Assembly: GCF_011045015.1 (NCBI RefSeq)
Contig: NZ_JAAKZY010000085.1
Coordinates: 1 to 41,623 of the forward strand
DNA: 41,623 nt
From: Streptomyces scabichelini
GTDB lineage: Bacteria > Actinomycetota > Actinomycetes > Streptomycetales > Streptomycetaceae
Direction of reading: 5' to 3'
The notes below the pieces were generated by a model that made no database searches, was not told where the DNA came from, and saw nothing but the letters and a program-made list of their open reading frames with translations. How positions within the stretch are numbered: the stretch's first letter is position 1; each line of letters opens with the position of its first letter. This document shows positions 1-7,564 of the stretch, in pieces. A program made the position numbers and the translations under genes.

Positions 1-184
1 CGGAGATGAGCGTGGAGAGGATCTTCACGGCGGTGGTCTTGCCGGCACCGTTCGGGCCGAGCAGGGCGAACACGGACCCGACCGGAACCGCCAGGTCGAC
101 GCCGTCGAGCACGACCTTGTCGCCGTAGGCCTTGCGCAGCCCCTTGGCCGCGATGGCGGGAGAGAGCGATGTCGTTGTCGTCAT
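1..184 (-). CDS. ABC transporter ATP-binding protein, N-terminal part (cut by window edge)
   Basis: The first 61 codons of a leftward gene whose remainder lies outside the window. The ATG is at 184 and the protein starts MTTTTSLSPAIAAKGLRKAYG. The Walker A motif GPNGAGKT is at about residues 43-50, followed by TAVKILSTLIS, which is typical of DrrA-like (daunorubicin-resistance family) ATPases that energise two-component exporters. Known of the family: the ATPase usually pairs with an ABC-2 permease encoded next to it, which would be off-window here. A hairpin and repeated TTTCAG elements lie 34-64 bp upstream of the start. Recognition as an ABC ATPase is secure; the transported substrate is unknown. 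Confidence 0.9.
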   Translation of the reverse strand, partial: MTTTTSLSPAIAAKGLRKAYGDKVVLDGVDLAVPVGSVFALLGPNGAGKTTAVKILSTLIS

Positions 185-217
185 GCCGCAGAGGTTGCGG
201 CGGGGCGCATTCAACGC

Positions 218-248
218 GGTTTCAGGACGCTTTCAGCGCCCTGAAACC
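218..248. promoter_or_regulatory. Inverted repeat upstream of the ABC ATPase gene
   Basis: GGTTTCAGG (218-226) is repeated inverted as CCTGAAACC (240-248). The stem continues after one mismatch with CGC/GCG around the loop TTTCA. A third TTTCAG lies in the centre (231-236). The element sits 34 bp before the ATG at 184, so it could be a repressor operator or a leader hairpin. No regulator gene is visible in the window for it. Confidence 0.45.
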
Positions 249-268
249 GGCGAACCGCACCACACAGC

Positions 269-308
269 AGGGACGAGCCCCGTCCATGTCCGGACGGGAC
301 TCGTCCCT
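269..308 (-). terminator. Terminator after pirin gene
   Basis: A near-perfect hairpin: AGGGACGAG and CTCGTCCCT form the base, one C/A mismatch follows, then CCCGTCC/GGACGGG closes on a six-base loop. It begins 28 bp past the pirin stop codon in the leftward direction. There is no clear U-tract, which is usual for Streptomyces. Confidence 0.75.
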
Positions 309-336
309 GTGTGACTCTGTGTGATGCCGACGGGCC

Positions 337-1308
337 CTACAGTCCGCCCTCAGACATCCCGTGCACGGCCGGAATCGTCCCCAGCCGCCCCTTCTGGAAG
401 TCCTCGAACGCCTGCTGAAGCTCTTCCCTGGTGTTCATGACGAACGGCCCGTAGTGCGCCATCGGCTCCCGGATCGGCTGCCCGCCCAGGAGGACGACCT
501 CCAGGTCCGGGGTGTTGGAGTCCTGCTGCTCGTCCGCGCGGACGGTCAGCGAGGAACCCGCGCCGAAGACCGCGGTCTGCCCGGCGTGGACGGGCCGACG
601 GTCCGTACCGACGCTGCCGCGCCCGGCCAGCACGTACGCGAGACCGTTGAAGTCCTCGCGCCACGGCAGCGTGAGCTCGGCGCCCGGCGCCACGGTCGCG
701 TGGATCATGGTGATCGGCGTGTGCGTGATGCCGGGTCCCTGGTGGCCGTCCAGCTCACCGGCGATGACGCGCAGGAGCGCGCCGCCGTCGGGTGTGCTGA
801 GGAGCTGCACCTGACCACCACGGATGTCCTGGTACCTCGGGGCCATCATCTTGTCCCTGGCCGGCAGGTTCACCCACAGCTGGAGCCCGTGGAAGAGCCC
901 GCCCGACACGACGAGCGACTCCGGCGGCGCCTCGATGTGGAGCAGCCCCGAACCCGCGGTCATCCACTGAGTGTCACCGTTGGTGATGGTGCCACCACCA
1001 CCGTTGGAGTCCTGGTGGTCGAAGATCCCGTCGATGATGTACGTGACGGTCTCGAAGCCTCTGTGCGGGTGCCACGGGGTCCCCTTCGGCTCCCCCGGCG
1101 CATACTCCACCTCGCCCATCTGATCCATCATGATGAACGGGTCGAGGTACTTGTAGTTGATCCCGGCGAACGCGCGGCGAACCGGGAAGCCCTCACCCTC
1201 GAAGCCGCTCGGCGCGGTGCTCACGGCGAGCACGGGACGTGCCACGGCCTCGGCCGACGCCACCACACGGGGCAGGGTCAGCGGGTTCTCGACGGTCACT
1301 GCAGGCAT
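337..1308 (-). CDS. Pirin family protein
   Basis: A 323-residue bicupin of the pirin family. The iron ligands of pirin are present: the HPHRGFETVTY motif gives H80 and H82, and GSGLLHIEAP gives H124 and E126. The second cupin half (about 190-300) lacks an obvious metal site, as in most pirins. The start is fixed by a perfect Shine-Dalgarno AAGGAGGT at 1315-1322, six bases before the ATG. Bacterial pirins are cytoplasmic; some have quercetin dioxygenase activity and others modulate metabolic enzymes, so the exact role here is open. The gene stands alone, with a terminator just downstream and an AT-rich imperfect palindrome just upstream that could be a MarR-type operator. Confidence 0.9.
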   Translation of the reverse strand: MPAVTVENPLTLPRVVASAEAVARPVLAVSTAPSGFEGEGFPVRRAFAGINYKYLDPFIMMDQMGEVEYAPGEPKGTPWHPHRGFETVTYIIDGIFDHQDSNGGGGTITNGDTQWMTAGSGLLHIEAPPESLVVSGGLFHGLQLWVNLPARDKMMAPRYQDIRGGQVQLLSTPDGGALLRVIAGELDGHQGPGITHTPITMIHATVAPGAELTLPWREDFNGLAYVLAGRGSVGTDRRPVHAGQTAVFGAGSSLTVRADEQQDSNTPDLEVVLLGGQPIREPMAHYGPFVMNTREELQQAFEDFQKGRLGTIPAVHGMSEGGL

Positions 1309-1335
1309 GTCGGTACCTCCTTGTGCTCCGAGTTT

Positions 1336-1351
1336 AGTTGATTATTGAACT
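1336..1351. promoter_or_regulatory. AT-rich imperfect palindrome upstream of pirin (candidate operator)
   Basis: AGTTGATTATTGAACT, symmetric at 12 of 16 positions, is an AT-rich island in very GC-rich DNA, 28 bp upstream of the pirin ATG. Its size, base content and place near the expected core promoter resemble MarR-type operators. No marR gene is in the window, so this is inference. Confidence 0.35.
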
Positions 1352-1372
1352 TCCTGCCACCCGGAACAGAGA

Positions 1373-1400
1373 ACGCCCGGAGGGAATTCCCTCCGGGCGT
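1373..1400 (-). terminator. Terminator after the SseB-domain gene
   Basis: A perfect 28-bp palindrome: ACGCCCGGAGGGAA followed by its exact reverse complement. It lies 20 bp beyond the stop codon of the leftward gene ending at 1420. In RNA it folds into a very stable stem. It also sits upstream of pirin, so it could insulate the two genes. Confidence 0.75.
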
Positions 1401-1419
1401 CCCGCGATGTCGGGGCACG

Positions 1420-1893
1420 TCAGCCGTACATTCGGCGCATCGCGAAGTCGACCATCTGCTCGACCGCCTTCGCGTCGAAGACCATGCGGTGCTCGCCCTC
1501 CATGTCGAGGACGAAGCCGTAGCCGGTGGGGAGCAGGTCGATCACCTCGGCTCCGGTGATCACGAAGTACTTGGACTCCTTGCCGGCGTACCGGCGCAGC
1601 TCCTTGAGCGAGGTGAACATCGGGATCACGGGCTGCTGGGTGTTGTGCAGCGCGAGGAAACCGGGGTTGTCACCGCGCGGGCAGTAGACCTTGGACGTGG
1701 CGAAGACCTGCTGGAAGTCCTCGGCGGAGATCGTCCCCGTGGTGAACGCGCGCACCGCGTCCGCGAGCGAGGGCGGCGACGGCTCGGGGTACAGCGGGCC
1801 GCTCTGCTGGCCGTACCCACCGGGCTGCTGCGGCGGCGGCTGAGGCTGCGCATACTGCTGCCCTGGTCCCGCGGTCTGGTCGTAGCCGTACAT
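1420..1893 (-). CDS. SseB-domain protein with Pro/Gln-rich N-terminus
   Basis: 157 residues. Residues 1-40 are a low-complexity Pro/Gln/Gly/Tyr segment. Residues of about 45-157 resemble the SseB N-terminal domain (PF07179): SKVYCPRGDNPGFLAL, PVIPMFTSLKELRRY, then ITGAEVIDLLPTGYGFVLDMEG. The molecular role of SseB-domain proteins in Streptomyces is not established. The start ATG has no Shine-Dalgarno but has TACGCT seven bases upstream, suggesting leaderless transcription. Transcribed toward pirin, with a strong terminator between. Confidence 0.75.
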   Translation of the reverse strand: MYGYDQTAGPGQQYAQPQPPPQQPGGYGQQSGPLYPEPSPPSLADAVRAFTTGTISAEDFQQVFATSKVYCPRGDNPGFLALHNTQQPVIPMFTSLKELRRYAGKESKYFVITGAEVIDLLPTGYGFVLDMEGEHRMVFDAKAVEQMVDFAMRRMYG

Positions 1894-1900
1894 GGGCCCC

Positions 1901-1906
1901 AGCGTA
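1901..1906 (-). promoter_or_regulatory. Candidate leaderless -10 element (TACGCT)
   Basis: TACGCT fits TANNNT and ends seven bases before the ATG at 1893, which places the transcription start at or next to the A of the ATG. There is no ribosome-binding site in the gap. No convincing -35 is seen. Confidence 0.4.
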
Positions 1907-1982
1907 GCGGGGTGCCGCCGGCGGTTGGACCGGGCGCCTACGGGGGTGGTGGGTTCGGTTCGTGGGCGACTTCGGGCCCGTC

Positions 1983-2259
1983 GTGGCTGATCGCGCAGTT
2001 CCCCGCGCCCCTGAAGGGGCGCTCCCGGAGCCGTCAGTCATCATGCTCACCAGCCACCACGTGCCCGCAGCCTCCCACCGGCTGGAGGGGTCGTGGGTCG
2101 GTGCGTCGTATGCCCGTCGCGTAGGGCTTGTCTCAGGAAACCCGCCCCTTGTACCAGCAAAGGGCCGTATGCCCACCCTGCGACGGGCTGACGCACCGGC
2201 CCACGGCCCCGACCCACCCACCGGACCCCAGGGGCGCGAGGAACTGCGCGACCAGCCAC
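1983..2259. repeat. Inverted composite intergenic repeat
   Basis: The 547-bp gap between the SseB-domain gene and fadE holds no credible gene. GTGGCTGATCGCGCAG, continuing to 2014, recurs inverted at 2228-2259 with about 3 mismatches in 32. Such C/G-rich 'GCGCAGTTCCCCGCGCCCC' units are common between Streptomyces genes. Inside this pair a second block (GTGGGTCGGTGCGTC, then CCCGTCGC, about 2093-2121) recurs inverted at about 2178-2205. Both arms carry the blocks in the same order, so a composite unit appears to have been duplicated in inverted orientation; arm 1 carries about 60 bp extra. The first unit also has a hairpin GCGCCCCT/AGGGGCGC (2005-2022). Confidence 0.65.
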
Positions 2260-2335
2260 CCACACACCCGCACCCAAAAACGAACCCAACCGCCCAACCC
2301 CCGGAGGGTTTGGCTCACACTTGGGCCACTAGGGC

Positions 2336-2376
2336 TTGATTCTTATTACCGACGGGTAGCATCATCAGTAGCTACT
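2336..2376 (+). promoter_or_regulatory. fadE promoter region with two palindromes
   Basis: TTGATT (2336-2341) and TAGCAT (2357-2362) could be -35 and -10 with a short 15-bp spacer. Between them lies TACCGACGGGTA (TACC-N4-GGTA), and just after is the perfect palindrome AGTAGCTACT (2367-2376). The overlap with the core promoter suggests repressor sites, for instance a TetR/FadR-type sensor of acyl-CoA; the regulator is not identifiable here. Confidence 0.4.
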
Positions 2377-2440
2377 TGTTGGTACGCGAACCAGATACGA
2401 GGAATCACCGCCTCGCCGATCCCTTAACGGAGCCGTCGCC

Positions 2441-4267
2441 ATGGGGCACTACAAGTCGAATCTCCGCGACATCGAGTTCAACCTCTTCGAGGTGCTCGGG
2501 CGCGACAAGCTGTACGGCAGCGGCCCGTTCGCGGAGATGGACACCGAGACCGCCAAGAGCATTCTCGAGGAGCTGACCCGACTCTCGGAGAACGAGCTGG
2601 CGGAGTCCTTCGCGGACGCGGACCGCAACCCGCCCGTCTTCGACCCGGAGACCAACACCGCACCCGTACCCGACAGCTTCAAGAAGAGCTACAAGGCCTT
2701 CATGGACTCCGAGTACTGGCGGCTCGGGCTGCCCGAGGAGATCGGCGGCACCACCGCCCCCCGCTCCCTGATCTGGGCGTACGCGGAGCTGGTGCTCGGC
2801 GCCAACCCGGCCGTCTGGATGTACTCCTCAGGACCGGCCTTCGCGGGCATCCTCTTCGACGAGGGCAACGAGGTCCAGAAGCACATCGCGAAGATCGCCG
2901 TGGACAAGCAGTGGGGCTCGACCATGGTCCTCACCGAGCCCGACGCGGGCTCGGACGTGGGCGCCGGCCGCACCAAGGCGGTCGAGCAGGAGGACGGCTC
3001 CTGGCACATCGAGGGCGTGAAGCGGTTCATCACGTCCGGCGAGCACGACATGTCGGACAACATCCTCCACTACGTGCTCGCGCGCCCCGAGGGCGCAGGG
3101 CCCGGCACCAAGGGCCTGTCCCTCTTCCTCGTACCGAAGTACCTCTTCGACTTCGAGACCGGCGAGCTCGGCGAACGCAACGGCGTGTACGCCACGAACG
3201 TCGAGCACAAGATGGGCCTCAAGGCCTCCAACACCTGCGAGATGACGTTCGGCGACCGCCACCCCGCCAAGGGCTGGCTGATCGGCGACAAGCACGACGG
3301 CATCCGCCAGATGTTCCGGATCATCGAGTTCGCCCGCATGATGGTCGGCACGAAGGCGATCTCCACGCTGTCGACCGGCTACCTGAACGCCCTCGAGTAC
3401 GCCAAGGAGCGCGTCCAGGGTCCGGACCTCGCGAACTTCATGGACAAGACCGCCCCCAAGGTCACCATCACGCACCACCCGGACGTCCGCCGCTCGCTGA
3501 TGACGCAGAAGGCGTACGCGGAAGGCATGCGCGCCCTCGTCATGTACACCGCGTCGATCCAGGACGAGATAGCCGTCAAGGAGGCCGCGGGCGAGGACGC
3601 CGCCGCGCTCGAGGCCCTGAACGACCTGCTCCTGCCGATCGTCAAGGGCTACGGCTCCGAGAAGGCGTACGAGCAGCTGGCCCAGTCGCTGCAGACGCTC
3701 GGCGGCTCCGGCTATCTGCAGGAGTACCCGGTCGAGCAGTACATCCGGGACGCCAAGATCGACACCCTCTACGAGGGCACCACCGCGATCCAGGGCCAGG
3801 ACTTCTTCTTCCGGAAGATCGTCCGCAACCAGGGCGCGGCGCTGAACTCGCTCGCCGAGGACATCAAGAAGTTCCTGGCGCTCGGTACGGGCGGCGAGGA
3901 GCTGGCCACGGCCCGCGAGCAGCTCGCCAAGGCGGCCGTCGAGCTGGAGGCCATCGTCGGCCTCATGCTCACCGACCTCGCGGCGACCGAGCAGGACGTC
4001 AAGAACATCTACAAGGTGGGCCTCAACACCACCCGCCTGCTGACGGCCTCCGGTGACGTGGTCGTCGGCTACCTGCTCCTCAAGGGTGCCGCCGTCGCCG
4101 CCGAGAAGCTGGAGACGGCACCGGCCAAGGACAAGGCGTTCTACACCGGCAAGATCGCGGCGGCGAAGTTCTTCGCGGCGAACGTCCTGCCGGGCGTCAC
4201 CGGTGCGCGCAAGCTCGCCGAGGGCACCGACCTGGACCTGATGGAACTGGACGAGGCGGCCTTCTAG
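2441..4267 (+). CDS. Acyl-CoA dehydrogenase, FadE5 type
   Basis: 608 residues, the length of mycobacterial FadE5 (about 611), and similar from end to end: MGHYKSNLRD...FNLFEVLG, then VLTEPDAGSDVGAGRTKAV at about 163-181, and the C-terminus LMELDEAAF. The enzyme oxidises acyl-CoA to 2-enoyl-CoA using FAD in beta-oxidation. The expected catalytic base is E445 in LYEGTTAIQ; the FAD-binding ITSG and GGSGYLQEYP segments are present. A long C-terminal helical region (about 470-600) distinguishes it from the 380-residue short-chain enzymes. The ATG follows ACGGAG at about 10 bases. Monocistronic, with palindromes in the promoter and a strong terminator. Confidence 0.92.
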   Translation: MGHYKSNLRDIEFNLFEVLGRDKLYGSGPFAEMDTETAKSILEELTRLSENELAESFADADRNPPVFDPETNTAPVPDSFKKSYKAFMDSEYWRLGLPEEIGGTTAPRSLIWAYAELVLGANPAVWMYSSGPAFAGILFDEGNEVQKHIAKIAVDKQWGSTMVLTEPDAGSDVGAGRTKAVEQEDGSWHIEGVKRFITSGEHDMSDNILHYVLARPEGAGPGTKGLSLFLVPKYLFDFETGELGERNGVYATNVEHKMGLKASNTCEMTFGDRHPAKGWLIGDKHDGIRQMFRIIEFARMMVGTKAISTLSTGYLNALEYAKERVQGPDLANFMDKTAPKVTITHHPDVRRSLMTQKAYAEGMRALVMYTASIQDEIAVKEAAGEDAAALEALNDLLLPIVKGYGSEKAYEQLAQSLQTLGGSGYLQEYPVEQYIRDAKIDTLYEGTTAIQGQDFFFRKIVRNQGAALNSLAEDIKKFLALGTGGEELATAREQLAKAAVELEAIVGLMLTDLAATEQDVKNIYKVGLNTTRLLTASGDVVVGYLLLKGAAVAAEKLETAPAKDKAFYTGKIAAAKFFAANVLPGVTGARKLAEGTDLDLMELDEAAF

Positions 4268-4301
4268 GACCTCTCAGTACGTACTGGAGCCGTACCGGAG
4301 A

Positions 4302-4317
4302 CTGACCTTCCGGTCAG
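4302..4317 (+). terminator. Small hairpin after fadE
   Basis: CTGACC-TTCC-GGTCAG, 34 bp past the fadE stop. A perfect palindrome CAGTACGTACTG (4275-4286) precedes it. Both are weaker than the following hairpin and may only protect the 3' end. Confidence 0.35.
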
Positions 4318-4339
4318 GCCCTGTCCTCCACACACCCCT

Positions 4340-4379
4340 TACGAGGGCCCGTTCCCATCACAGGGAGCGGGCCCTCGTA
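4340..4379 (+). terminator. Terminator between fadE and the aminopeptidase gene
   Basis: A 12-bp perfect stem, TACGAGGGCCCG paired with CGGGCCCTCGTA, extended after a T-G pair by TCCC/GGGA around a six-base loop. It ends 18 bp before the next ATG, so the aminopeptidase promoter must be in or very near this element, or expression depends on read-through. Confidence 0.75.
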
Positions 4380-4397
4380 CGTCGTTAAGGTGAACCC

Positions 4398-5696
4398 ATG
4401 CGCACACCCCCACGCTTCGATCGCGGCCACACCGACGACCTCATGTCCTTCCTGACGGCAAGCCCGTCGCCGTACCACGCGGTGGCGAACGCGGCCGAGC
4501 GGCTGGAGAAGGCCGGATTCCGGCAGGTCGCGGAGACGGACGCGTGGGAGGGGGCGCGCGGCGGGAAGTACGTGGTGCGCGGGGGCGCGATCGTGGCCTG
4601 GTACGTGCCCGAGGGCGCCGAGCCGCACACGCCCTTCCGGATCGTCGGGGCGCACACCGACTCCCCCAACCTGCGCGTGAAGCCGCTGCCCGACAGCGGT
4701 GCGCACGGCTGGCGCCAGGTCGCCGTCGAGGTCTACGGCGGCCCGCTGCTCAACTCCTGGCTGGACCGCGACCTCGGCCTGGCCGGCCGGCTCTCGCTGC
4801 GCGACGGCACGACCCGCCTGGTGAACATCGACCGCGCCCTGCTGCGAGTCCCCCAGCTCGCCATCCACCTGGACCGTTCGGTCACCTCCGAAGGCCTCAA
4901 GCTCGACAAGCAGCGGCATCTCCAGCCGATCTGGGGCCTCGGTGACGACGTACGCGACGGGGACCTGATCCGTTTCCTGGAGCGGGAGTCGGGGCTGGCC
5001 GGGGGCGAGGTCACCGGCTGGGACCTGATGGTGCACTCCATCGAGCCGCCGTCGTACCTGGGCCGGGACAAGGAGCTGGTCGCGGGCCCGCGCATGGACA
5101 ACCTCGTGTCCGTGCACGCCGGTACGGCCGCGCTGGCAGCCGTACCGGCCTGCGACGAGGCCCTCCCGTACATCCCGGTGCTCGCGGCGTTCGACCACGA
5201 GGAGAACGGTTCGCAGTCGGACACGGGGGCGGACGGTCCGCTGCTCGGCAGTGTGCTGGAGCGTTCGGTGTTCGCGCGCGGCGGTACGTACGAGGACAGG
5301 GCGCGCGCCTTCGCCGGCACGGTCTGCCTGTCCTCCGACACGGGGCACGCGGTCCACCCCAACTACGCCGAGCGGCACGACCCGACGCACCACCCGCGCG
5401 CGGGCGGCGGCCCCATCCTGAAGGTCAACGTCAACAACCGTTACGCCACGGACGGTTCGGGCCGCGCCGTCTTCGCCGCCGCCTGCGAGAAGGCCGACGT
5501 GCCCTTCCAGTCGTTCGTCTCCCACAACTCGATGCCCTGCGGCACCACCATCGGCCCCATCACCGCCGCCCGTCACGGCATCAAGACGGTCGACATCGGC
5601 GTGGCCATCCTCTCCATGCACAGCGCCCGCGAACTGTGCGGCGCGGACGACCCGTTCCTGCTGGCGAACGCGATGGTGGCGTTTCTGGAGGGTTAG
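4398..5696 (+). CDS. M18 family aminopeptidase
   Basis: 432 residues, the usual size of bacterial M18 enzymes. These are cytoplasmic, two-metal aminopeptidases acting on N-terminal (often acidic) residues. The conserved ligands and catalytic residues are visible: H86/D88 in VGAHTDSPNL, D234 in PRMDNLVS, E268/E269 in AFDHEENGSQ, D314 in LSSDTGHAVHP and H408 in ILSMHSARE. The ATG is preceded by AAGGTG at a normal distance. The gene follows a terminator and is not obviously linked to its neighbours. Confidence 0.92.
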   Translation: MRTPPRFDRGHTDDLMSFLTASPSPYHAVANAAERLEKAGFRQVAETDAWEGARGGKYVVRGGAIVAWYVPEGAEPHTPFRIVGAHTDSPNLRVKPLPDSGAHGWRQVAVEVYGGPLLNSWLDRDLGLAGRLSLRDGTTRLVNIDRALLRVPQLAIHLDRSVTSEGLKLDKQRHLQPIWGLGDDVRDGDLIRFLERESGLAGGEVTGWDLMVHSIEPPSYLGRDKELVAGPRMDNLVSVHAGTAALAAVPACDEALPYIPVLAAFDHEENGSQSDTGADGPLLGSVLERSVFARGGTYEDRARAFAGTVCLSSDTGHAVHPNYAERHDPTHHPRAGGGPILKVNVNNRYATDGSGRAVFAAACEKADVPFQSFVSHNSMPCGTTIGPITAARHGIKTVDIGVAILSMHSARELCGADDPFLLANAMVAFLEG

Positions 5697-5850
5697 CGTT
5701 CCCCTCGCTTCCGCCTCAGCGTTTCCTGCGCTGTTCCCTGCGCTTCCGCCTGAAGTGAGCGGTCGCCTCCGCATGGCCGGTCCGGCGGAGGGTACCCGGC
5801 CCGGGTCCGCAACAGCCGTTGAAGACGGACAGGACAGGGAGGCCAGACTC

Positions 5851-6105
5851 ATGGGTCTGGGTGGATGCATCATTCTGATCGCGGTGGGGGCCATTCTCAC
5901 GTTCGCGACCGACTGGGACATGCAGGGAGTCAACCTCGACCTGGTCGGGGTCATCCTGATGCTCGTCGGGCTGATCGGCGTCGCGACGTTCAGCAGCATC
6001 GCCAAGCGCAGGCGCGTGGTGGTGCCGCCCGCGACGCCGGTGATCGACGAGGAGCGGGACCATCACCACGGGAGCAGGTACCACGGGGGGTACGGCGAGT
6101 ACTGA
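5851..6105 (+). CDS. Small two-helix membrane protein (DUF6458-like)
   Basis: 84 residues. The start chosen is the ATG after AGGGAGG (5836-5842), which begins MGLGGCIILIAVGAILTFAT; upstream in-frame codons do not look like coding sequence. The first membrane helix is at about 3-20 and the second, LVGVILMLVGLIGVATF, at about 32-50; the tail is basic (KRRR) and His/Gly/Tyr-rich. This pattern is common in actinobacterial DUF6458 proteins of unknown function. Probably its own transcription unit, convergent with the cupin gene. Confidence 0.7.
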   Translation: MGLGGCIILIAVGAILTFATDWDMQGVNLDLVGVILMLVGLIGVATFSSIAKRRRVVVPPATPVIDEERDHHHGSRYHGGYGEY

Positions 6106-6120
6106 CCCCGACCGTCGCGG

Positions 6121-6513
6121 TCAGCGCAGCGCATGTCCCGTCGTGGCGTCCACGTGGGCTGGGACCTCGTCATGACGGTCACCCACGGTCGACGTGCCCG
6201 TGGGCTCGAACACCAGGATGGCTGCCCCGGCCGGGGCGGACGGCTTGTGCTCGGTGCCGCGCGGGACCGTGAAGACGGAGCCCTTGGGGAGGGTGACGGT
6301 GCGCTCGCCCGCCGGTTCGCGCAGCGCGATGTGCAGCTCGCCCTCCACGACCAGGAAGAACTCGTCGGTGTGGTCGTGGGTGTGCCAGAGGTGTTCGCCC
6401 TCGACCTTGGCCACGCGTACGTCGTAGTCGTTGACGGCGGTGACGATGCGCGGACTCCACAGGTCGTCGAAGGAGGCGAGGGCGGCGGCGAGCGAGACGG
6501 GTTCGGTGGTCAT
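6121..6513 (-). CDS. Cupin domain protein
   Basis: 130 residues, single cupin. Motif 1 is GEHLWHTHDHTDEFFLVVEG, with metal-ligand candidates H44, H46 and E51; motif 2 is PKGSVFTVPRGTEHKP with H89. The ATG at 6513 is preferred over an in-frame GTG at 6540; it has no Shine-Dalgarno, but CACGAT lies six bases upstream, compatible with a leaderless message. It is divergent from the GlxA-type regulator, only 52 bp away, so that regulator is the obvious candidate controller. Substrate unknown. Confidence 0.82.
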   Translation of the reverse strand: MTTEPVSLAAALASFDDLWSPRIVTAVNDYDVRVAKVEGEHLWHTHDHTDEFFLVVEGELHIALREPAGERTVTLPKGSVFTVPRGTEHKPSAPAGAAILVFEPTGTSTVGDRHDEVPAHVDATTGHALR

Positions 6514-6565
6514 GGGCCCATCGTGAGGTGCGCCGTACACGTCGTACGAGTGCTAGAAATCGCAC
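6514..6565. promoter_or_regulatory. Divergent promoter region, cupin / glxA-type regulator
   Basis: 52 bp shared by two starts. Leftward, CACGAT is six bases from the cupin ATG; rightward, TAGAAA is six bases from the regulator ATG. Neither has a ribosome-binding site. The region is GTAC-rich (CGTACACGTCGTACG), a possible binding site for the AraC-type protein. Confidence 0.4.
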
Positions 6566-7564
6566 ATGCCGCAAGGATTCTCTCAGCGCCCTCATCGAGT
6601 GGCCGTGATCGTCGACGAGGGCACGAACCCCTTCGAGGTCGGTGTGGCCACCGAGCTGTTCGGGCTGCCGCGGCCCGAACTGAGGCTGGACCGCCCGCCG
6701 TACGAGGTGACGCTGTGCGCGCCGGCGCCCGAGGTGCGGATGAACCACGGGTTCTTCACGCTGACCGGGGTGAGCGGTCTGGACGCCGTTGACGACGCCG
6801 ACACGCTGGTCGTACCCGGCCGTCCGGACAATGTCGTACCGCGCGGCGCCGCCGTACGCGACGCGATCCGCCGCACGCACGCGCGTGGCGCCCGCGTCCT
6901 GAGCTTCTGCACCGGCAGTTTCGCGCTCGCCGAGGCCGGGCTGCTGGACGGGCGGCGGGCCACCACGCACTGGCTGTGGGCGGACTCCTTCCGGCAGTCG
7001 CACCCGAAGGTCCTGCTGGAACCGGACGTACTGTTCGTGGACGAGGGCGACATCCTCACCGCCGCCGGCAGCGCGGCCGCGCTGGACCTCGCGCTGCACA
7101 TCTGGCGCCGGGACCACGGCGTGGAGGTGGCCAACGCGGTGTCCCGGCGACTCGTCTTCGCCGCTCACCGGGACGGCGGGCAGCGGCAGTTCGTGGAGCG
7201 GCCGGTACCGGACGTGCCCGACGAGTCGCTGGGCCCGCTGCTGGCGTGGGCTCAGGAGCGGCTGGGGGAGGCCCTGACGGTGGCGGACCTGGCGGCCCGC
7301 GCGGCCGTCTCCCCCGCCACGCTCCACCGGCGTTTCCGCGCGCAGACGGGGACGACTCCTCTCGCCTGGCTCACGGGGGAGCGCGTGGCGCTGGCCTGCC
7401 GGCTCATCGAGCGCGGGGAGGAGCGGCTGGATGTGGTGGCGGCCCGGAGCGGGCTCGGGACCGCCGCGAACCTCCGCGCACGGCTGCGGCGCGAGACCGG
7501 GCTCAGCCCTTCGGCCTACCGGCGGCGTTTCGGACCGTCCGCCGGGGAAGCCCTGGTGTCATGA
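6566..7564 (+). CDS. GlxA family transcriptional regulator (DJ-1/PfpI + AraC HTH)
   Basis: 332 residues. Residues 10-200 form a DJ-1/PfpI-like amidotransferase fold with the elbow FCTGSFALAEAGLLDGRRATTHW (C115). Residues of about 225-325 are an AraC double helix-turn-helix: TVADLAARAAVSPATLHRRFRAQTGTTPLAWL and the second motif ending LSPSAYRRRFG. Members of this family usually activate divergent or downstream genes. The stop overlaps the start of the LURP-one-related gene by ATGA, so the two are translationally coupled; the cupin is divergent. Confidence 0.9.
   Translation: MPQGFSQRPHRVAVIVDEGTNPFEVGVATELFGLPRPELRLDRPPYEVTLCAPAPEVRMNHGFFTLTGVSGLDAVDDADTLVVPGRPDNVVPRGAAVRDAIRRTHARGARVLSFCTGSFALAEAGLLDGRRATTHWLWADSFRQSHPKVLLEPDVLFVDEGDILTAAGSAAALDLALHIWRRDHGVEVANAVSRRLVFAAHRDGGQRQFVERPVPDVPDESLGPLLAWAQERLGEALTVADLAARAAVSPATLHRRFRAQTGTTPLAWLTGERVALACRLIERGEERLDVVAARSGLGTAANLRARLRRETGLSPSAYRRRFGPSAGEALVS

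Noticed and set aside
361..1341. Long plus-strand ORF opposite pirin
   Set aside because: Arg/His/Pro-rich translation with no family features; it is the GC-driven shadow of the pirin gene, which has a perfect ribosome-binding site and iron ligands.
4314..6005. 563-codon leftward ORF opposite the aminopeptidase
   Set aside because: Open only because of third-position GC bias; the opposite strand encodes an intact M18 enzyme.
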